A stretch of 64,000 bases of DNA from contig BTPG01000003.1 in NCBI GenBank assembly GCA_036245525.1, forward strand, positions 208,994,466 through 209,058,465, read 5' to 3'. The position numbers and the translations under genes were made by a program. Positions 15,037 to 27,722 of this stretch are shown here, piece by piece. The notes below the pieces were generated by a model that saw only the letters and a list, made by a program, of their open reading frames with translations, did not search any database and was not told the DNA's origin. This stretch comes from Semisulcospira habei (lineage: Eukaryota > Mollusca > Gastropoda > Semisulcospiridae). How positions within the stretch are numbered: the first letter of the stretch is position 1; every line of letters starts with the position of its first letter.

Positions 15037-15269
15037 ATTTATTTATAAAGATTGAAAGAACATCATATGTTTTGCAACTCTAAAGTGATCATTATGATAG
15101 TAAGTCTCATTGGGAATGAGGAACTCAATACCTGTAAATACCTTGTTGTATAAACCCAGGGTGTAGGAGCTGTGGGTGTAAGAGGTGTGTGTTTTATTCC
15201 ACTAGTGTAAACTTCAGAGATGTAAAGCCCAGTTATTGTACAGTAGGCCAACCTTGTGATTGTGTTTGT

Positions 15270-15343
15270 GTGCTGGTTGTGATTTTGGACTTACGGCCAC
15301 AGGCCACATGCCGTGCGTAAGGTCCAAAATCAGAGATCAGCAC
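15270..15343. repeat. Foldback repeat, copy 2
   Basis: Left arm 15270-15300 (GTGCTGGTTGTGATTTTGGA...) and right arm 15311-15343 are inverse complements with a few mismatches and a small loop around 15301-15310. This is either a short foldback element or a stable RNA hairpin if transcribed. Confidence 0.7.
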
Positions 15344-15794
15344 AAATGTCTATCTTTATGAGGATAAATAAGGTACTCAGCACTACGCAGTTCACACACA
15401 AGCACTAAGGCACGAACATACACGCTGACACACACAAACAAAGGCAAGCAAACAAACACACAACACGCAAGCCCACGGAGAGAGAATCAATCAATGACTG
15501 AATTAGTCTTTCAACGCTAAAAGTGTGAACAATGTCTGGCGTTGCAAACTGAAAATTGCCCTTAAAAAGAAGGGTAAGAAAGTCCTAGATGAAACAAGAC
15601 AACATTGATCACTCGTTGTGTCGGCGTATTTTCGCAGTCTAAGCCCGCCATGGAGCAGATCGCTCTAACTGATGAAATCGTTTCAGAACCTGTACACGCA
15701 CACACACATTGTGTTCAATAACCCTCTGCTGAAACACATCTCGATATTAACCTCGTAAATGCAGAAGAAAAATAAACGCGATCCAGCTGCAAAG

Positions 15795-15848
15795 GGCATA
15801 GATCCTCATGAACCTCCACGACTACGGTGGCTCATAAGGATCTATGCC
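15795..15848. repeat. CTCATGAGGATC hairpin repeat, unit 1
   Basis: Inverted repeat with arms GGCATAGATCCTCATGAACC and its near-complement ending GGATCTATGCC. The same arm consensus is found at 16506, 46811-47038 and 51016-51146. Confidence 0.8.
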
Positions 15849-15998
15849 TTTTGCTAAGATCAAGTTGGATCTATGCTCCTTGGGCGGTTGTGGCTTGTGG
15901 TCATTAAATGAAGAAATTTTTCAAAAGCGAAATATGCGTCCAGTGGCAGGGAAGGGGTTGAACAATGTTTTGGGTCCGTGTAACATTAAATATAGGAC

Positions 15999-16003
<5 letters not shown>

Positions 16004-16089
<86 letters not shown>
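16004..16089 (+). repeat. (GA)n microsatellite
   Basis: About 43 GA units. Unlike the other long GA arrays in this window, I see no LINE tail on either side. Confidence 0.95.
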
Positions 16090-16092
<3 letters not shown>

Positions 16093-16318
16093 TCTCCGCC
16101 TTGGTGCATCTTTTCCTAACTAGCACACTGCAATCAACTTCCTGGTTGGATTTTACACAAGCTGAATAGACAGTGCACATGGGATCAACATATAAGGGTG
16201 GGTAGTGTTTGCTGACGGCTGGGGAGCGAGCCTCGTGTACGGGTAAAATCTTCGTCCTATGTACTCGGCGCAGTAAGGTTCCGTGCTAAGAGAGATTGTT
16301 CCGTGTCCAGTCGGGTCC

Positions 16319-16418
16319 ATGGCTTCCCCAGGTGTGTTCATCTTGTGGTCAACGCTGCCGGTGTGGACTCTGTGGTTCTGTCTGACAGTTCGCTGTATCT
16401 CCTGTGATGGTCACTTTG
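16319..16418 (+). CDS. Possible first coding exon with a signal peptide
   Basis: The ATG at 16319 lies in a good context (GTCCATGG). The peptide begins MASPGVFILWSTLPVWTLWF, a typical signal-peptide or membrane segment, and continues to a cysteine-containing end. At 16418/16419 there is a consensus splice donor, TTTG|GTGAGT. A host secreted or membrane protein gene could start here. No matching downstream exon with a clear acceptor is certain, so it may be a gene relic or chance. Confidence 0.35.
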
Positions 16419-16505
16419 GTGAGTTACATTTTTCTACAGGTAAAATAAAGCTTACAATTAACCCACAGTGCCCAGAAAACCTAAACATCTCCCAACTGCA
16501 AGATG

Positions 16506-16555
16506 TATAGATCTTCATGAGCCCCCGCAGTTGCAGGGGCTCATGAGGATCTATA
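16506..16555. repeat. CTCATGAGGATC hairpin repeat, unit 2
   Basis: Near-perfect palindrome: the arm TATAGATCTTCATGAGCCCC (16506-16525) and its complement ending at 16555 differ at one position. It lies downstream of the possible exon at 16319-16418. Confidence 0.85.
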
Positions 16556-16559
16556 TCAC

Positions 16560-16791
16560 GTGCTGTCACCACTCTGTGTCCACGTTCCTGTGACGGCTGG
16601 TGATCTTGACGCTGAATTTACAATGTGTGGAAAACACAATCCGCCTGTACTGGCAGTGAAGGGGTTAAACTCCTTCCTCTGTACGTACTGCTGTTCGATT
16701 AAGTTCAGTTCTGCTGGGTCTATGAAAGTTGTCTATATTTCACTCTGCAATGATCAGTTGCCTGAAGTAACACTTTCTGTAGAGGGTAAAC
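16560..16791 (+). other. Open stretch, possible second exon
   Basis: A 77-codon open stretch, rich in cysteine, with a beta-strand-like pattern (KVVYISLCNDQLPEVTLSVE) and a donor-like AGAGG|GTAAAC at about 16791. It follows the signal-peptide candidate, but no good splice acceptor is visible, so this is weak. Confidence 0.2.
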
Positions 16792-17317
16792 ACACGCATA
16801 CTTGAAAGCCCCTTGTGAATGCAGTAAACGGTACTGTGGAGGCAATGTTGAGCCCACAGTGAGGCGCCTGACCACACACCGATACTTTCACGCACTTCAG
16901 AGAAAACCACCTGACTCTCGCACACTACCTTCATGTTACCGAACATAAATATTTAAAGTATTGTAAAAGCATTGCGGCGGTTCTATTGCAACAGTTAAAT
17001 AGGTCGATCAAAAGGTTAACGCGCGTTTTTCGACAGTAGCCTGAACTGCCCGCAATTTTGTTTGAAATTCAACAGTTCATTGCATTGTTCGAGCATACAG
17101 TTATTCTGTTGCCATTGCTGATAGTGTGATCTGCCCTTCTTTAATTTTATAATATGAATATGAAAGCACAACAGGTACTAGAGGCGGCTCAGTGACCTCC
17201 CGGGTGGAGGGGAGGGGGTTCCAACTTGTGTGGGACCTTCAACATGACCCAAGACCTTGTTTCCCAGTCGCCTTCAAATCAAAACCGGAACCCCTGGAGC
17301 GGCCCCCCCCCCCCATG

Positions 17318-17318
<1 letters not shown>

Positions 17319-17388
<70 letters not shown>
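17319..17388 (+). repeat. (CA)n microsatellite
   Basis: About 35 CA units preceded by a run of twelve C residues. Confidence 0.95.
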
Positions 17389-17390
<2 letters not shown>

Positions 17391-17514
17391 AGAAATCTGC
17401 CCTGAGTACATTAACACTAGTTAGCATGCAGAGCAGTTTAATTCCGTTAAAGCGGAAACATCTCTACATCCATCCCCGCTCACCAGGGCCGGAATTCATG
17501 GCCAGATGATGATA

Positions 17515-17612
17515 CGAATAATAATAATAATACATGTAATAATAATATTAGCATTTATATAGCGCTGTAACACAGCATTTGTCACGCTTGCGCTAAGCGC
17601 TTAAAAAAGTAG
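17515..17612 (-). mobile_element. LINE or SINE 3' end with AAT tail
   Basis: AATAATAATAATA followed by GCATTTATATAGCGC and CGCTTGCGCTAAGCGC. On the reverse strand this has the form of CR1/L2-type 3' ends with an (ATT)n tail. A similar short piece lies at about 28018-28090. Confidence 0.5.
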
Positions 17613-18006
17613 AGACACCAAGAAATAGGGCTCTTACCGACCCGGCTATGCTATCGGCTCGGTAAGTCTGCAGACTTGCTATTCATGGACTGCCGGTACG
17701 CTTACTAGCTGGTTGTTTACTTGTAAATCTTACCGGCTAGGCATTAATAACGACACGTAAAGATTTTACCGCCCTCTTATTGACATAAATGGCCCGATAA
17801 CTCTATTGGCACGGTAAGTCTACAAATTTGACATTCATGGACCCCCAGTGGCGCCACACTTTTACAGGAAGGGTGGGGGGGGGGGGGGGGGCATTGACTG
17901 TAACTTTACCGACGGCGAGCCAAATAGGACCACAGAGTAATAAGTCCGATGAAATTTCAATTCTGGAACAGATTTCTGTTTCTGACCTTAAAATCTAGAT
18001 TATTTG
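17613..18006. other. No gene recognised
   Basis: Contains related blocks with CGGTAAGTCTGCAGACTTG and CGGTAAGTCTACAAATTTG about 150 bp apart, and a long G run near 17875-17891. No coding potential is evident. Confidence 0.5.
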
Positions 18007-18202
18007 CCACTTCTGAATAGTGTTTATTGGTGAAAAAAGCTAAAAGCACATATACCTGTATGGTAATGGTCCCCATATTGAGGTAACTTCATCATTCAAC
18101 GTCACCACTTCTGAATAGTGTTTATTGGTGAAAAAAGCTAAAAGCACATATACCTGTATGGTAATAGTCCCCATATTGAGGTAACTTCAACATTCAACAT
18201 CA
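18007..18202 (+). repeat. 98-bp tandem duplication
   Basis: Two copies starting CCACTTCTGAATAGTGTTTA at 18007 and 18105, about 95 percent identical by eye. Confidence 0.9.
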
Positions 18203-18634
18203 CTCCTAGACCTAAGGTCATGTGAAGAAACATTATAACTCAGTGGTTATTTAACGGTCACTGAGTCAATAACATTAAACACTAATTTGACCGGAATTAA
18301 AAAACAAGATGGGATGAACCCACAAAATCCCTTCTATATTTGAGCTGTCCTCGCTGTCAATGGTCTCTAACTTTTTTCTTTGACCTGATTCTGATGTTGA
18401 ATTATCTCCTATTGAAAAAGTCTCGCAGATGTGCCAATGCGTCAGTGAGTTCTATGAGGGGCGCAGGATATACGCGTCATTGATTTGTCAAACGCATTTT
18501 GTCATGACGTAAGTTTTAGTTTTTTAAGTAATTTTATATTTTACGTAATATGAGTTTCACTTTAGCTTCATAGGCTTGAGAAAAATGAGGGGGTGCAATA
18601 GGATCTATTCCTCCTGGAAATGCGCGCATGTTTG

Positions 18635-18763
<129 letters not shown>

Positions 18764-19138
18764 GATGATGATGATGATGATGAAACGTTTTTATTCAGGA
18801 TAAAAAGTTTTAGGCATAGCAATGCCTATCTTCCAAACTGTCCTGCTACTCTACACATATAGAAATACATCAGACGATACATCAAAAGATAAAACATATG
18901 TAAGTAAAAAGACCCATCCCCCCAAAAAAAAAAAAAAAAATAAAAAAAAAAATAAATAAAAAAAATAAAAAATAAAAAATAAAAAAAATATATAATTATA
19001 TACACAGGTATGAACCTGACATGTTAATGCAGACAGTCGAGCTATTACATAATCTGCAGCAACAGTAGAAGAGTATTAGGTAATAGGAAACTTGTCACTA
19101 ACTATACGAATAGTAGCATAAGGGAGCCGAACATACTA

Positions 19139-20526
19139 TTACTTCTGAAGTAAATATTTATGGAGGCGATCTTTGAAGACGCTAATCTTACAAATTGATT
19201 TTAGGTGTGGAGGTAACATATTCCACGCTTTAGCGCCTGAAAAAGACAGACTGGTTTTACAGATGTCTAATCTAATTTTTGGAAGGTGGATCGAACTATT
19301 TCTCGTGTTTTTCCTATTATTGTCGGAAAATAGAGTTTTTAGATAGGGTGGGGCTTTTCCATGCATGATCTTGTACAGTAGAACACAGCGATTAAATTCA
19401 AACTGTTTCTTTAATGTTAGTAACTTGAGAGATTTTAATTTTTCATCAGTCGAAGTCGGACCGGGAAGTATTAATTTAATGCCCCGACGATACAAGGAAT
19501 TAACTTTTTTCATGTGAACTTCGCTGCATCCATCCCAGACAATGTGTTTTGATATGCGCATGGAAAAAGAGTTTACGGATATCAGTATTAACTATATGGC
19601 GTAGTTTTGATAACAGGAACATATTTTTGGAGATTGTTTTGCATATTGAGTCAGTATGCGGCTCCCAGCTTAATTGGTTGTCCACTATAACGCCTAATAA
19701 GCGATGCCTAGTTACTTGTTCAACAAGCTGTCTATCTAAGGAGAGTGTTAAAGGTGGTATGCCATGCTGGTGTTTCTGACGTGTAGTAACTAACATGCTC
19801 TTTGTCTTTGGAATACTAATAATCATGTGATTATCACTGCACCATCCTGCTACTTCATCAAGACTTTGTTGGAGTACCTTATTAATGGTTGCGATATCTT
19901 TATCAGATGTGTGTATGGTCGTGTCATCTGCGAACAGATCGCAGTTTGCGTCTAAATGAGATATGCACAGTGGCAGATCATTAATAAAAAGATTAAATAA
20001 TAAGGGCCCTAGAATAGACCCCTGTGGAACACCGCAAGTTACTAAACCATCAGAGGAATGTTTGCCATTTAGCAGTACTTTCTGTGTTCTGTCCCTGAGA
20101 TAAGAAGATATAAAGGAGATAGTATTTGAGTCAATGTGATAGAATGGTAGTTTTTTTAGTAGGATAGAGTGGTTGACAAGATCAAAAGCTTTTTTCAGGT
20201 CAAGAAAGATTGTACCTGATACTTTACTGTCATTTATGGCAGAGAGCCATTTATCAATTAAATGATTGAGGGCAGTTTGGCACGAATGTAGAGGTCGAAA
20301 ACCTGATTGTGCTGTAGTTATCAGATGGTTTTGCTCCAGAAAGTTTAGAAGATGAGTATGGATATGTCTTTCGAGCGGTTTTGAAATACAGGATAATATG
20401 GAAATGGGCCTGTACTCGTTTAGGTTGCATAAATCTTTGCTTTTGGGAAGCGGGATTACCTTCGCTTTTTTCAGCTCGTCGGGAAAAACGTTATGTCTGA
20501 TCGATAAATTATAAATAAAGGTCAGG
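19139..20526 (-). pseudogene. GA-LINE c reverse transcriptase, palm and C-terminal domain
   Basis: Readable pieces include SGFRPLHSCQ-like, FDLVNH-like and VPQGSILGP-like blocks between 20500 and 19990, an intact frame with IPKTKSMLVTTRQKHQ (19826-19500), and the C-terminal FSGAKAWNMLPPHLKS (19561-19139). Frames shift between pieces. A deletion has removed part of the AHIKSHIDYASTVWDG region near 19560, joining KTH to CLGWMQ. Confidence 0.75.
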
Positions 20527-20912
20527 TTTTAATGATTGATTGTACATTGCTTAACATCCCGACAGCAACAAGGCTTTCTCAGGACGTGCCTGCACTGCTT
20601 GTGAAAAAAAAAAAAAACTAAACAGAACATTGAATGTATGTCGCCAGCCGGTCAAACACATTAAATAAACCTAACACATGGGGCCTAAATAAAGCTAAGA
20701 CCATTTAGCAACACACATCCAATATCAAGAGCTACAGGCAGTGCAGACAGTAGGGAGAGTTTAAAAAAGGCAAATACAGGTGAATGGACCTCGGGTAGAC
20801 AGAAACACATGCCCCAGAATAGAGAGAAAAACCCACCCTGTGGGGCTGACCAGGGTGACCCTGGGAACTAAAAAAAAAATAAAAAAAAATAAAAAAAAAA
20901 ATAAAATAAAAT
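20527..20912 (-). mobile_element. R element copy 1 (LINE/SINE 3' end with ATC-rich tail)
   Basis: Shares about 340 bp with 41941-42280, beginning ATTGATTGTACATTGCTTAA. On the reverse strand it ends in an AATCAATC tail. It is flanked by near-identical 10-bp repeats AAAGGTCAGG (20517-20526) and AAAGCTCAGG (20913-20922), and splits a LINE ORF that resumes on the far side. No coding region is recognised. Confidence 0.75.
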
Positions 20913-20922
20913 AAAGCTCAGG

Positions 20923-21925
20923 GATTCGACGACGTAGGGCAGAGATAGTTTTAAAATTTGTCTATTAATACCATCTGGACCGCAAGACGATTTGTTCTTT
21001 AAACTGGAAATAGATTTACCTACATCTAGGACAGTCATAAGCGGTACTAAAAATGGGCCGCAGGCTCTCTGTTGACTATGGTGACGTAGCTGATGAGAGC
21101 AACTGTAGTTTACAGGGTTAGGTGTATTTGACTTCGCCAGAGTTTGAGCAACAGTTATGAAGTGAGCGTTGAACGCATCAGCAGTAAGATCGGGCGGAAT
21201 ATTAGGCGATCGTTTACTGTTACCTTTGGTGAAATTGTTTATTACTTGCCAGACTAATCGGATGTCTTTGCCGTCGGCAATAATTTGTTCTGCATTTTGC
21301 CTCTGTGCTTTACGAACTAGAGATTTGACATGGTTTCGCTGCTTCTTGTATTCAGTAAATTTCTTGTCTCGTTTTAATTCATCTCTTACTTCCATTGCTT
21401 GTTTTATCTCACCAGAGAGCCATTTTGGCATAACAGGATATTTGACGCGTTTGATGCGCTTAGGCGCGTGTCTATCCAGAACGGCGAGAAACAGCTCGTA
21501 CCAGCGTGACAGGGCATCGTTAGTTTGCAGTTTTGTATATTATAAAATGGTACTAAAGATAGGTCATATAAAAAAGCAGTTTGGTCGAATTTTTTAAAAC
21601 ATCTATACATTTTGGTGGTGTGTCCTTTGATTGACTGTTTAGCTAACCTAACAGACAACGTAAAACAAACACGAAAGTGATCACTAATGGAAATATTAGG
21701 TACGCTAACATTTTTTACAACGCTGACATTTGTGCTATATACATGGTCTATCAGCGTTGAAGATGAGGAAGTCACTCTAGTAGGTGACTGGACAAGCTGT
21801 TTCAACCCTAAAAAATTCAACATGGATCTCCACGAAGTGTGTCCTTGCTTTTGCAAGTCTATGTTGAAGTCTCCCAAAATATGTACATCACCTTTGGACT
21901 CCTGAACCACATCCATCATTAACAC
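20923..21925 (-). pseudogene. GA-LINE c endonuclease C-terminal part and linker
   Basis: Frame 21925-21404 carries ILGDFNIDLQKQG and NISISDHFRVCF, the last motifs of the EEP endonuclease. Frame 21431-20868 carries the linker MPKWLSGEIKQAMEVRDELK and the NFTKGNSKRSPNIP block before the RT. The frame changes near 21540. Confidence 0.8.
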
Positions 21926-21987
21926 AAACTCGTCCTGCCAGGAGGCTGAGGCCGCTGGGTTTCTATATACAAAACCTATAACAACAG

Positions 21988-23042
<1,055 letters not shown>

Positions 23043-23132
<90 letters not shown>
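23043..23132 (+). repeat. (GA)n microsatellite between LINEs d and e
   Basis: About 45 GA units. Confidence 0.95.
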
Positions 23133-23134
<2 letters not shown>

Positions 23135-23359
23135 CAATGAATCAATGAATCAATGAATCAATGGATCTATATTTTACAACGGTGAAGATATTAACACAGT
23201 CATTGACTATGTCATTTTTCGTACCTGCCGTCGCTACAACTACGACTAACTACGTACAAAATATACATAAAACAGGGACATCTAAGCACAGTGATACAAA
23301 ATATATAGTCCACTAAACACAAACACGCGCATACGCCGCGCACAAACGCACTCACGCGT

Positions 23360-23425
<66 letters not shown>

Positions 23426-23430
23426 GCACG

Positions 23431-23480
<50 letters not shown>

Positions 23481-25589
23481 TACACATGATTGTTAGAATA
23501 TACACGTACATTCGTGTGTCTACGAATAACCATATAAGATTATTTGAGTAATGTCAGATACCTATAAAGACTTGCCTTGAAACGAGATAATGTCGGAGTG
23601 GCTTTAACGTGATGTGGGAGTGAGTTCCACAGTGTGGAACCCGCAAATGACAAAGTAGATTTAAATATATCTATTCGGGGTTTTGGAACAATATAAAGAC
23701 CCCTCATGTTCCCATAGCAGGAATCTGATTTTTTAAACAACTCTGTTAGAATATTATGGAGCGCTATGGTTCCACACTTTAAACATCAGTACCCCTTTGT
23801 TATTTTTAAAATGATTTTGAAGGGGCAGGAATCCAGCTTTACTGAGTTTTTCATCGGTCATCAAGTGCTGGTCGGGAAGAATTAATTTTGCCATTCTCCT
23901 ATTTAAAGAATTTAGTCTTTTTAAGTGGACATCACTGCAACAATCCCACACCGTCGATGCGTAGTTTATATGTGACATGATGTGTGTATTACTGAACATT
24001 TTTCTGGTTTCACTATCTGTGTAATACTTTAATTTCGATAACATAAAGACATTTCTAGAGACCGTTTTACAGACATTGTCAATGTGCATCTGCCACCTTA
24101 GCTGATTATCAATTGTGACCCCCAATAGACGATGTTCGGCTACCTTTCTATGATGTCGTCGCCGATTTATAGATTAAGCTTTAAAGGTTTTAACTGGTGC
24201 TTTTGGCGTGTTGCAATAATCATAGATTTTGTTTTAGTAGGATGCAGAATCATTGAGTTGACTTTAAACCATGCTGATATATCGTCGAGACTTTCTTGAA
24301 GGCCGTTTTCAACTTCACGTATGTCTTTGTTAGCTGTGTGGATTGAGGTATCATCGGCGAACATATCACACTGTGTTGCTTCGTAGGTGAGACTTAGAGG
24401 CAGGTCATTGATGTAAATACAAAATAAAAGAGGACCTAAGATTGACCCCTGCGGAACCCCGAGTTTAACATCTTTAGTAGAAGAGTAGGCTCCATTAGCA
24501 ATTGATTTCTGTTTTCGAGGTATGACATAAAAAAGGAAACAGCCATGTCGTTTTGAAGATAATGTTTAACTTTGGAAATCAATATTGTATGGTTCACTAA
24601 GTCGAAAGCCTTTTTTAAAGTCAAGATAAATTACACCTGTCAGCTGCGAATTATTCATATTTGCAAGCCATGTGTCTGTTAATTTGCTCAAAGCCGTATG
24701 ACATGAGTGCCGAGGGCGAAATCCTGACTGAGACGAATGTAGTAACTTTCGCGATTGTAAGTAGTCAGACAGGTGTTTATGTATATGCCTTTCGAGAGGT
24801 TTAGATAATACTGACAGCAGATGGGTCTATAGTTGTTAGGGTCGGTACGATCTTTTGATTTTGGCAGTGGAACGACTTTTGCAACTTTTAGGTCTGTAGG
24901 GAATACATTCTTTTGAATACATAAGTTGTAAATATAAGTAAGGGTCTCTATCATATATGGTACAGACAACTTTAGTATTTGTGGGTTGATATCATCATGG
25001 CCGGAGGACATCTTATTAGCTAGGTAACTGATTAGTTTGCCCACTTCGTGCACAGCAAGTATGGGGATATTAAATGGTAGTGTGCCATTTGTTTTTCTGT
25101 TGCAGAAATTAACTAAGTAATCGGGGCATATGTCAGCCTCTGTATCACGACTAGGAGTAGTTATCAAATCCGCAACAGACAAAAAATTTTCGTTAAATGT
25201 GTCGGCGGAGAGATTACTGGGGATGGTTGTTGACCTACTGCTATTGTCTCGCGTGATCGAATTCAGTACCCGCCACACTGCTGACACATCTTTGTTGTCC
25301 TTGACAGTGTTGCGGATAAAGTCTTTCCTCGCGGCTCGCACCATTGACCTCACACGGTTTCGCTGCTTTTTAAATTCATCAAAGTTCTTTTCTCTTGTTA
25401 GGTCATTTCGCACCGACATGGCATGCATTATTTCTTTTGTCAACCAAGGGGGAAGTTTCTCACTCTTTACTCTTTTTGTTCTAATCGGCGCATGTCTGTC
25501 TAATACCCTGAGGAATAATCTGTACCAAGTGGACAGCGCAATATTTGGATCATCTGTGAGAAGGACATCGTCAAAAGGAGTGTTATTAA
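23133..25589 (-). mobile_element. GA-LINE copy e, 3' part (left of the TTAA insertion)
   Basis: A four-unit ATCAATGA-type tail, a 3' UTR with a long (CA)n tract (23361-23475), then RT and linker closely matching copy I at 43228-45290. Homology stops at TTAA (25586-25589) and resumes at 33395 with the next bases of the same LINE, so both pieces are one element split by a 7.8-kb insertion. Confidence 0.85.
23540..25589 (-). pseudogene. GA-LINE e reverse transcriptase, multiply broken
   Basis: Compared with the open copy at 45444-43228, this one is broken by frameshifts or stops near 24800 (FRPICCQYYL), 24640, 24470-24500, 24150 and 23750. Recognisable blocks include LAVHEVGKLISYLANKMSSG, KKAFDLVNHTIL, MFADDTSIHT and FAGSTLWNSLPHHVKA. 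The sequence remains about 90-95 percent similar to copy I by eye. Confidence 0.85.
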
Positions 25590-25869
25590 GGTTGTAGGAC
25601 ACACCTCTTTCGCGCATCTTTTCTGCGCATTTAGATACCGCTATCTTGCGTCTGCCGTGACCTGAGACTGGAGTTCACCGGAAAAAAAAACGCCGTACGT
25701 CAGGTCGTATTGCAAACAAGCTCAATTTATCGATAATTGATAAAAGAGATATACTGTCTGAAATAGGTGTGTACGCTGACTGTTTCTATGCGTAAAATGT
25801 TTTGTTTCCTCAGAAATAAGATACTCTTTGCATAAGTTGCGACAAGTCATCGAGCGTAAGGCATAACCT

Positions 25870-26003
25870 GCGTAATAGCGCCAAGCAACACGCTATTTCG
25901 GAATCTGAAGTTTAAAAAAAAAAGAACGGGCCAACCGAAGACGGGAAGCAGTCTACGTGGCAGCCAGTGACAACAAAATCTCTTCAAACATCAGCAACGA
26001 AAA
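25870..26003 (+). other. Possible 5' exon with splice donor
   Basis: A stretch ending CAACGAAAAG|GTAAAC at about 26003/26004 resembles a first exon with a splice donor, upstream of the two exon-like blocks at 26643 and 27523. No protein motif is recognised, so this is only positional evidence. Confidence 0.2.
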
Positions 26004-26642
26004 GGTAAACTAAATTAGAAAAAAGGGTGGTGGTGTTTGCTAAGCGATTAGAACACGAGGTACTAGCAGAAGCAAACTGTCGTAATATAAGTGGCATATC
26101 TCACTGGTTCAGCGTCCAACCCTTTTATGCACCGCCGTGAGATATCACCTGCACGGCGTAAAACCCCCATAGCTAACTGTCCGTGTATGCATGGAAATTT
26201 AAGTCCCCACAGTACTAGTCAGTGCCGTCGTCACTGCCTACCTGCAATGAAGAAGACTACATTTTATTGTGGGTTGAGAAGGGGGGGGGGGTGCATTCCG
26301 GCCATGTCAGTCACCACCTAGACTTCTAAAATGCATAATTGTAATTTGTAGAGAAAATACAAATGTCACTAGTACAAAAGCAAGCCTTTATGTTGAGACT
26401 TGTGACACTTATGTCAGCTACCTCAGTTTTGAAAAGGTCACACAGTTTATACTTATATGTGAATTAGTTATGCACATGAGGCGTACAGACTTTGCAATTC
26501 TTGTTTGTTCTATGCGGTGTACACAGTTTATGTCACATTTATTTTGAAAGTAATTATCTGCTCCTGCATTTAGTTCACACAAAGTGAAATATCATGCTGC
26601 CGAGCAACACAGTAATACTAATAATCGTGTATTTCATTTCAG

Positions 26643-26792
26643 GCCAATACTGCTGTTGACCTCTCACTGTGGAGTCTCAGTACTCTCACCCAGAGGACTT
26701 ACTTGCAAACAAGCGCATAAGTATGACGCCTACACCAAGGCCACAGCTCAAGTGAAATGAAGGAAGGCGACACGTATTCTCCTGGACTCAAG
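26643..26792 (+). pseudogene. Degraded copy of the exon-like block
   Basis: Preceded by TTTCATTTCAG like the block at 27523 and followed by GGACTCAAG|GTAGAT. Its first codons align with that block, but it has lost about 50 bases and contains stops. The surrounding 800 bp or so is also duplicated (26340-26830 versus 27120-27770). Confidence 0.45.
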
Positions 26793-27522
26793 GTAGATCA
26801 TACCGGTAGATCTGTGACTAGAATCAGGTGCAGAACAAAACACAACTATGTTGTGATTGTGAATGAACACATCATACTGTAATGCTTTCTGTCATTGGCT
26901 CATGTGTGCAGCAAGTGTGAGGCTATGTTCTGGGCCATTCGTCGTCCATGGTAAACGGTAATGTTGGCATTTTCTTGGAGACTATTCAAACCTCAGTCTT
27001 CAACGTGGCCCAAGGATACTTTGTGGCAAGACCTGTCTTAGCATACCAGTTTGAGTTAAGACCAAGGGTCATGAGAAATCAAGAAATAGGTAAAAAATAG
27101 CCATATTTTGACAATAGATATTGTTTCTCAAATATTATGCACAAGTACAAAAGCCAGCCCTTTTCTGATGCGGAGACTCATGGCACTTAAATTTCAGTCA
27201 CCTTTTGGAAAGGTCACACAGTTCAGATTATGTAAATGATCAGTTTTAAATGCACATGAGCGATCCAGGCTTCACCATTGTTGTTTGTGGTGTTTACAGT
27301 TTATTTCACATTAGTTTGAAGGTAGTAATGCGTAAACTAAATGTAGGGGCATATTGGGCAGGGGGGGGGGGGGGGCCCGCCCGCCCTGGCCCCGAATTGT
27401 TTATAATGCTATAACAAAGTCCCTTTTTGGGGAGTTTGGAACCAACCCACCCTGAAATAAGATCAGACGTAAAATTGGCATGCTGCTAAACAACACGTTA
27501 ATAAACATGTATTTCATTTCAG

Positions 27523-27722
27523 GTCAATGCTGCTGTTGACGTCGCACTGCAGAGTTGCACCCAGAGGGTATACTTTCAAAACAAGCACAGAACACAGAAG
27601 TATGACGCCTACACCAAGAAGAGGCAGGAGCTAGTCAGGTCATGTTTGCTCAAAAGGAGAAGGTCACAGCTGAAAGCAGGCAATGCCAGTTCCAGTAGAT
27701 CAACTATTCTCCTGGACTCAAG
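27523..27722 (+). CDS. Candidate internal exon, unrecognised protein
   Basis: A 200-bp stretch open throughout in one frame, bounded by an acceptor (ATTTCATTTCAG|G) and a donor (ACTCAAG|GTAAAT). The peptide is basic and helical in character, with YFQNKHRTQKYDAYTKKRQE in the middle and a KRRR cluster after it. The retained splice sites and open frame against a degraded duplicate upstream suggest it was functional. I do not recognise the family. It could be a transposase or captured host exon. Confidence 0.4.

Noticed and set aside
20870..20912. A-rich run as the 3' poly-A tail of a plus-strand element
   Set aside because: The R element's tail is on the opposite side (AATC units on the reverse strand); the A-rich stretch lies at its 5' end.
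23043..23132. CRISPR-like regular array
   Set aside because: Repeats are pure GA dinucleotides without unique spacers, in animal-type DNA.
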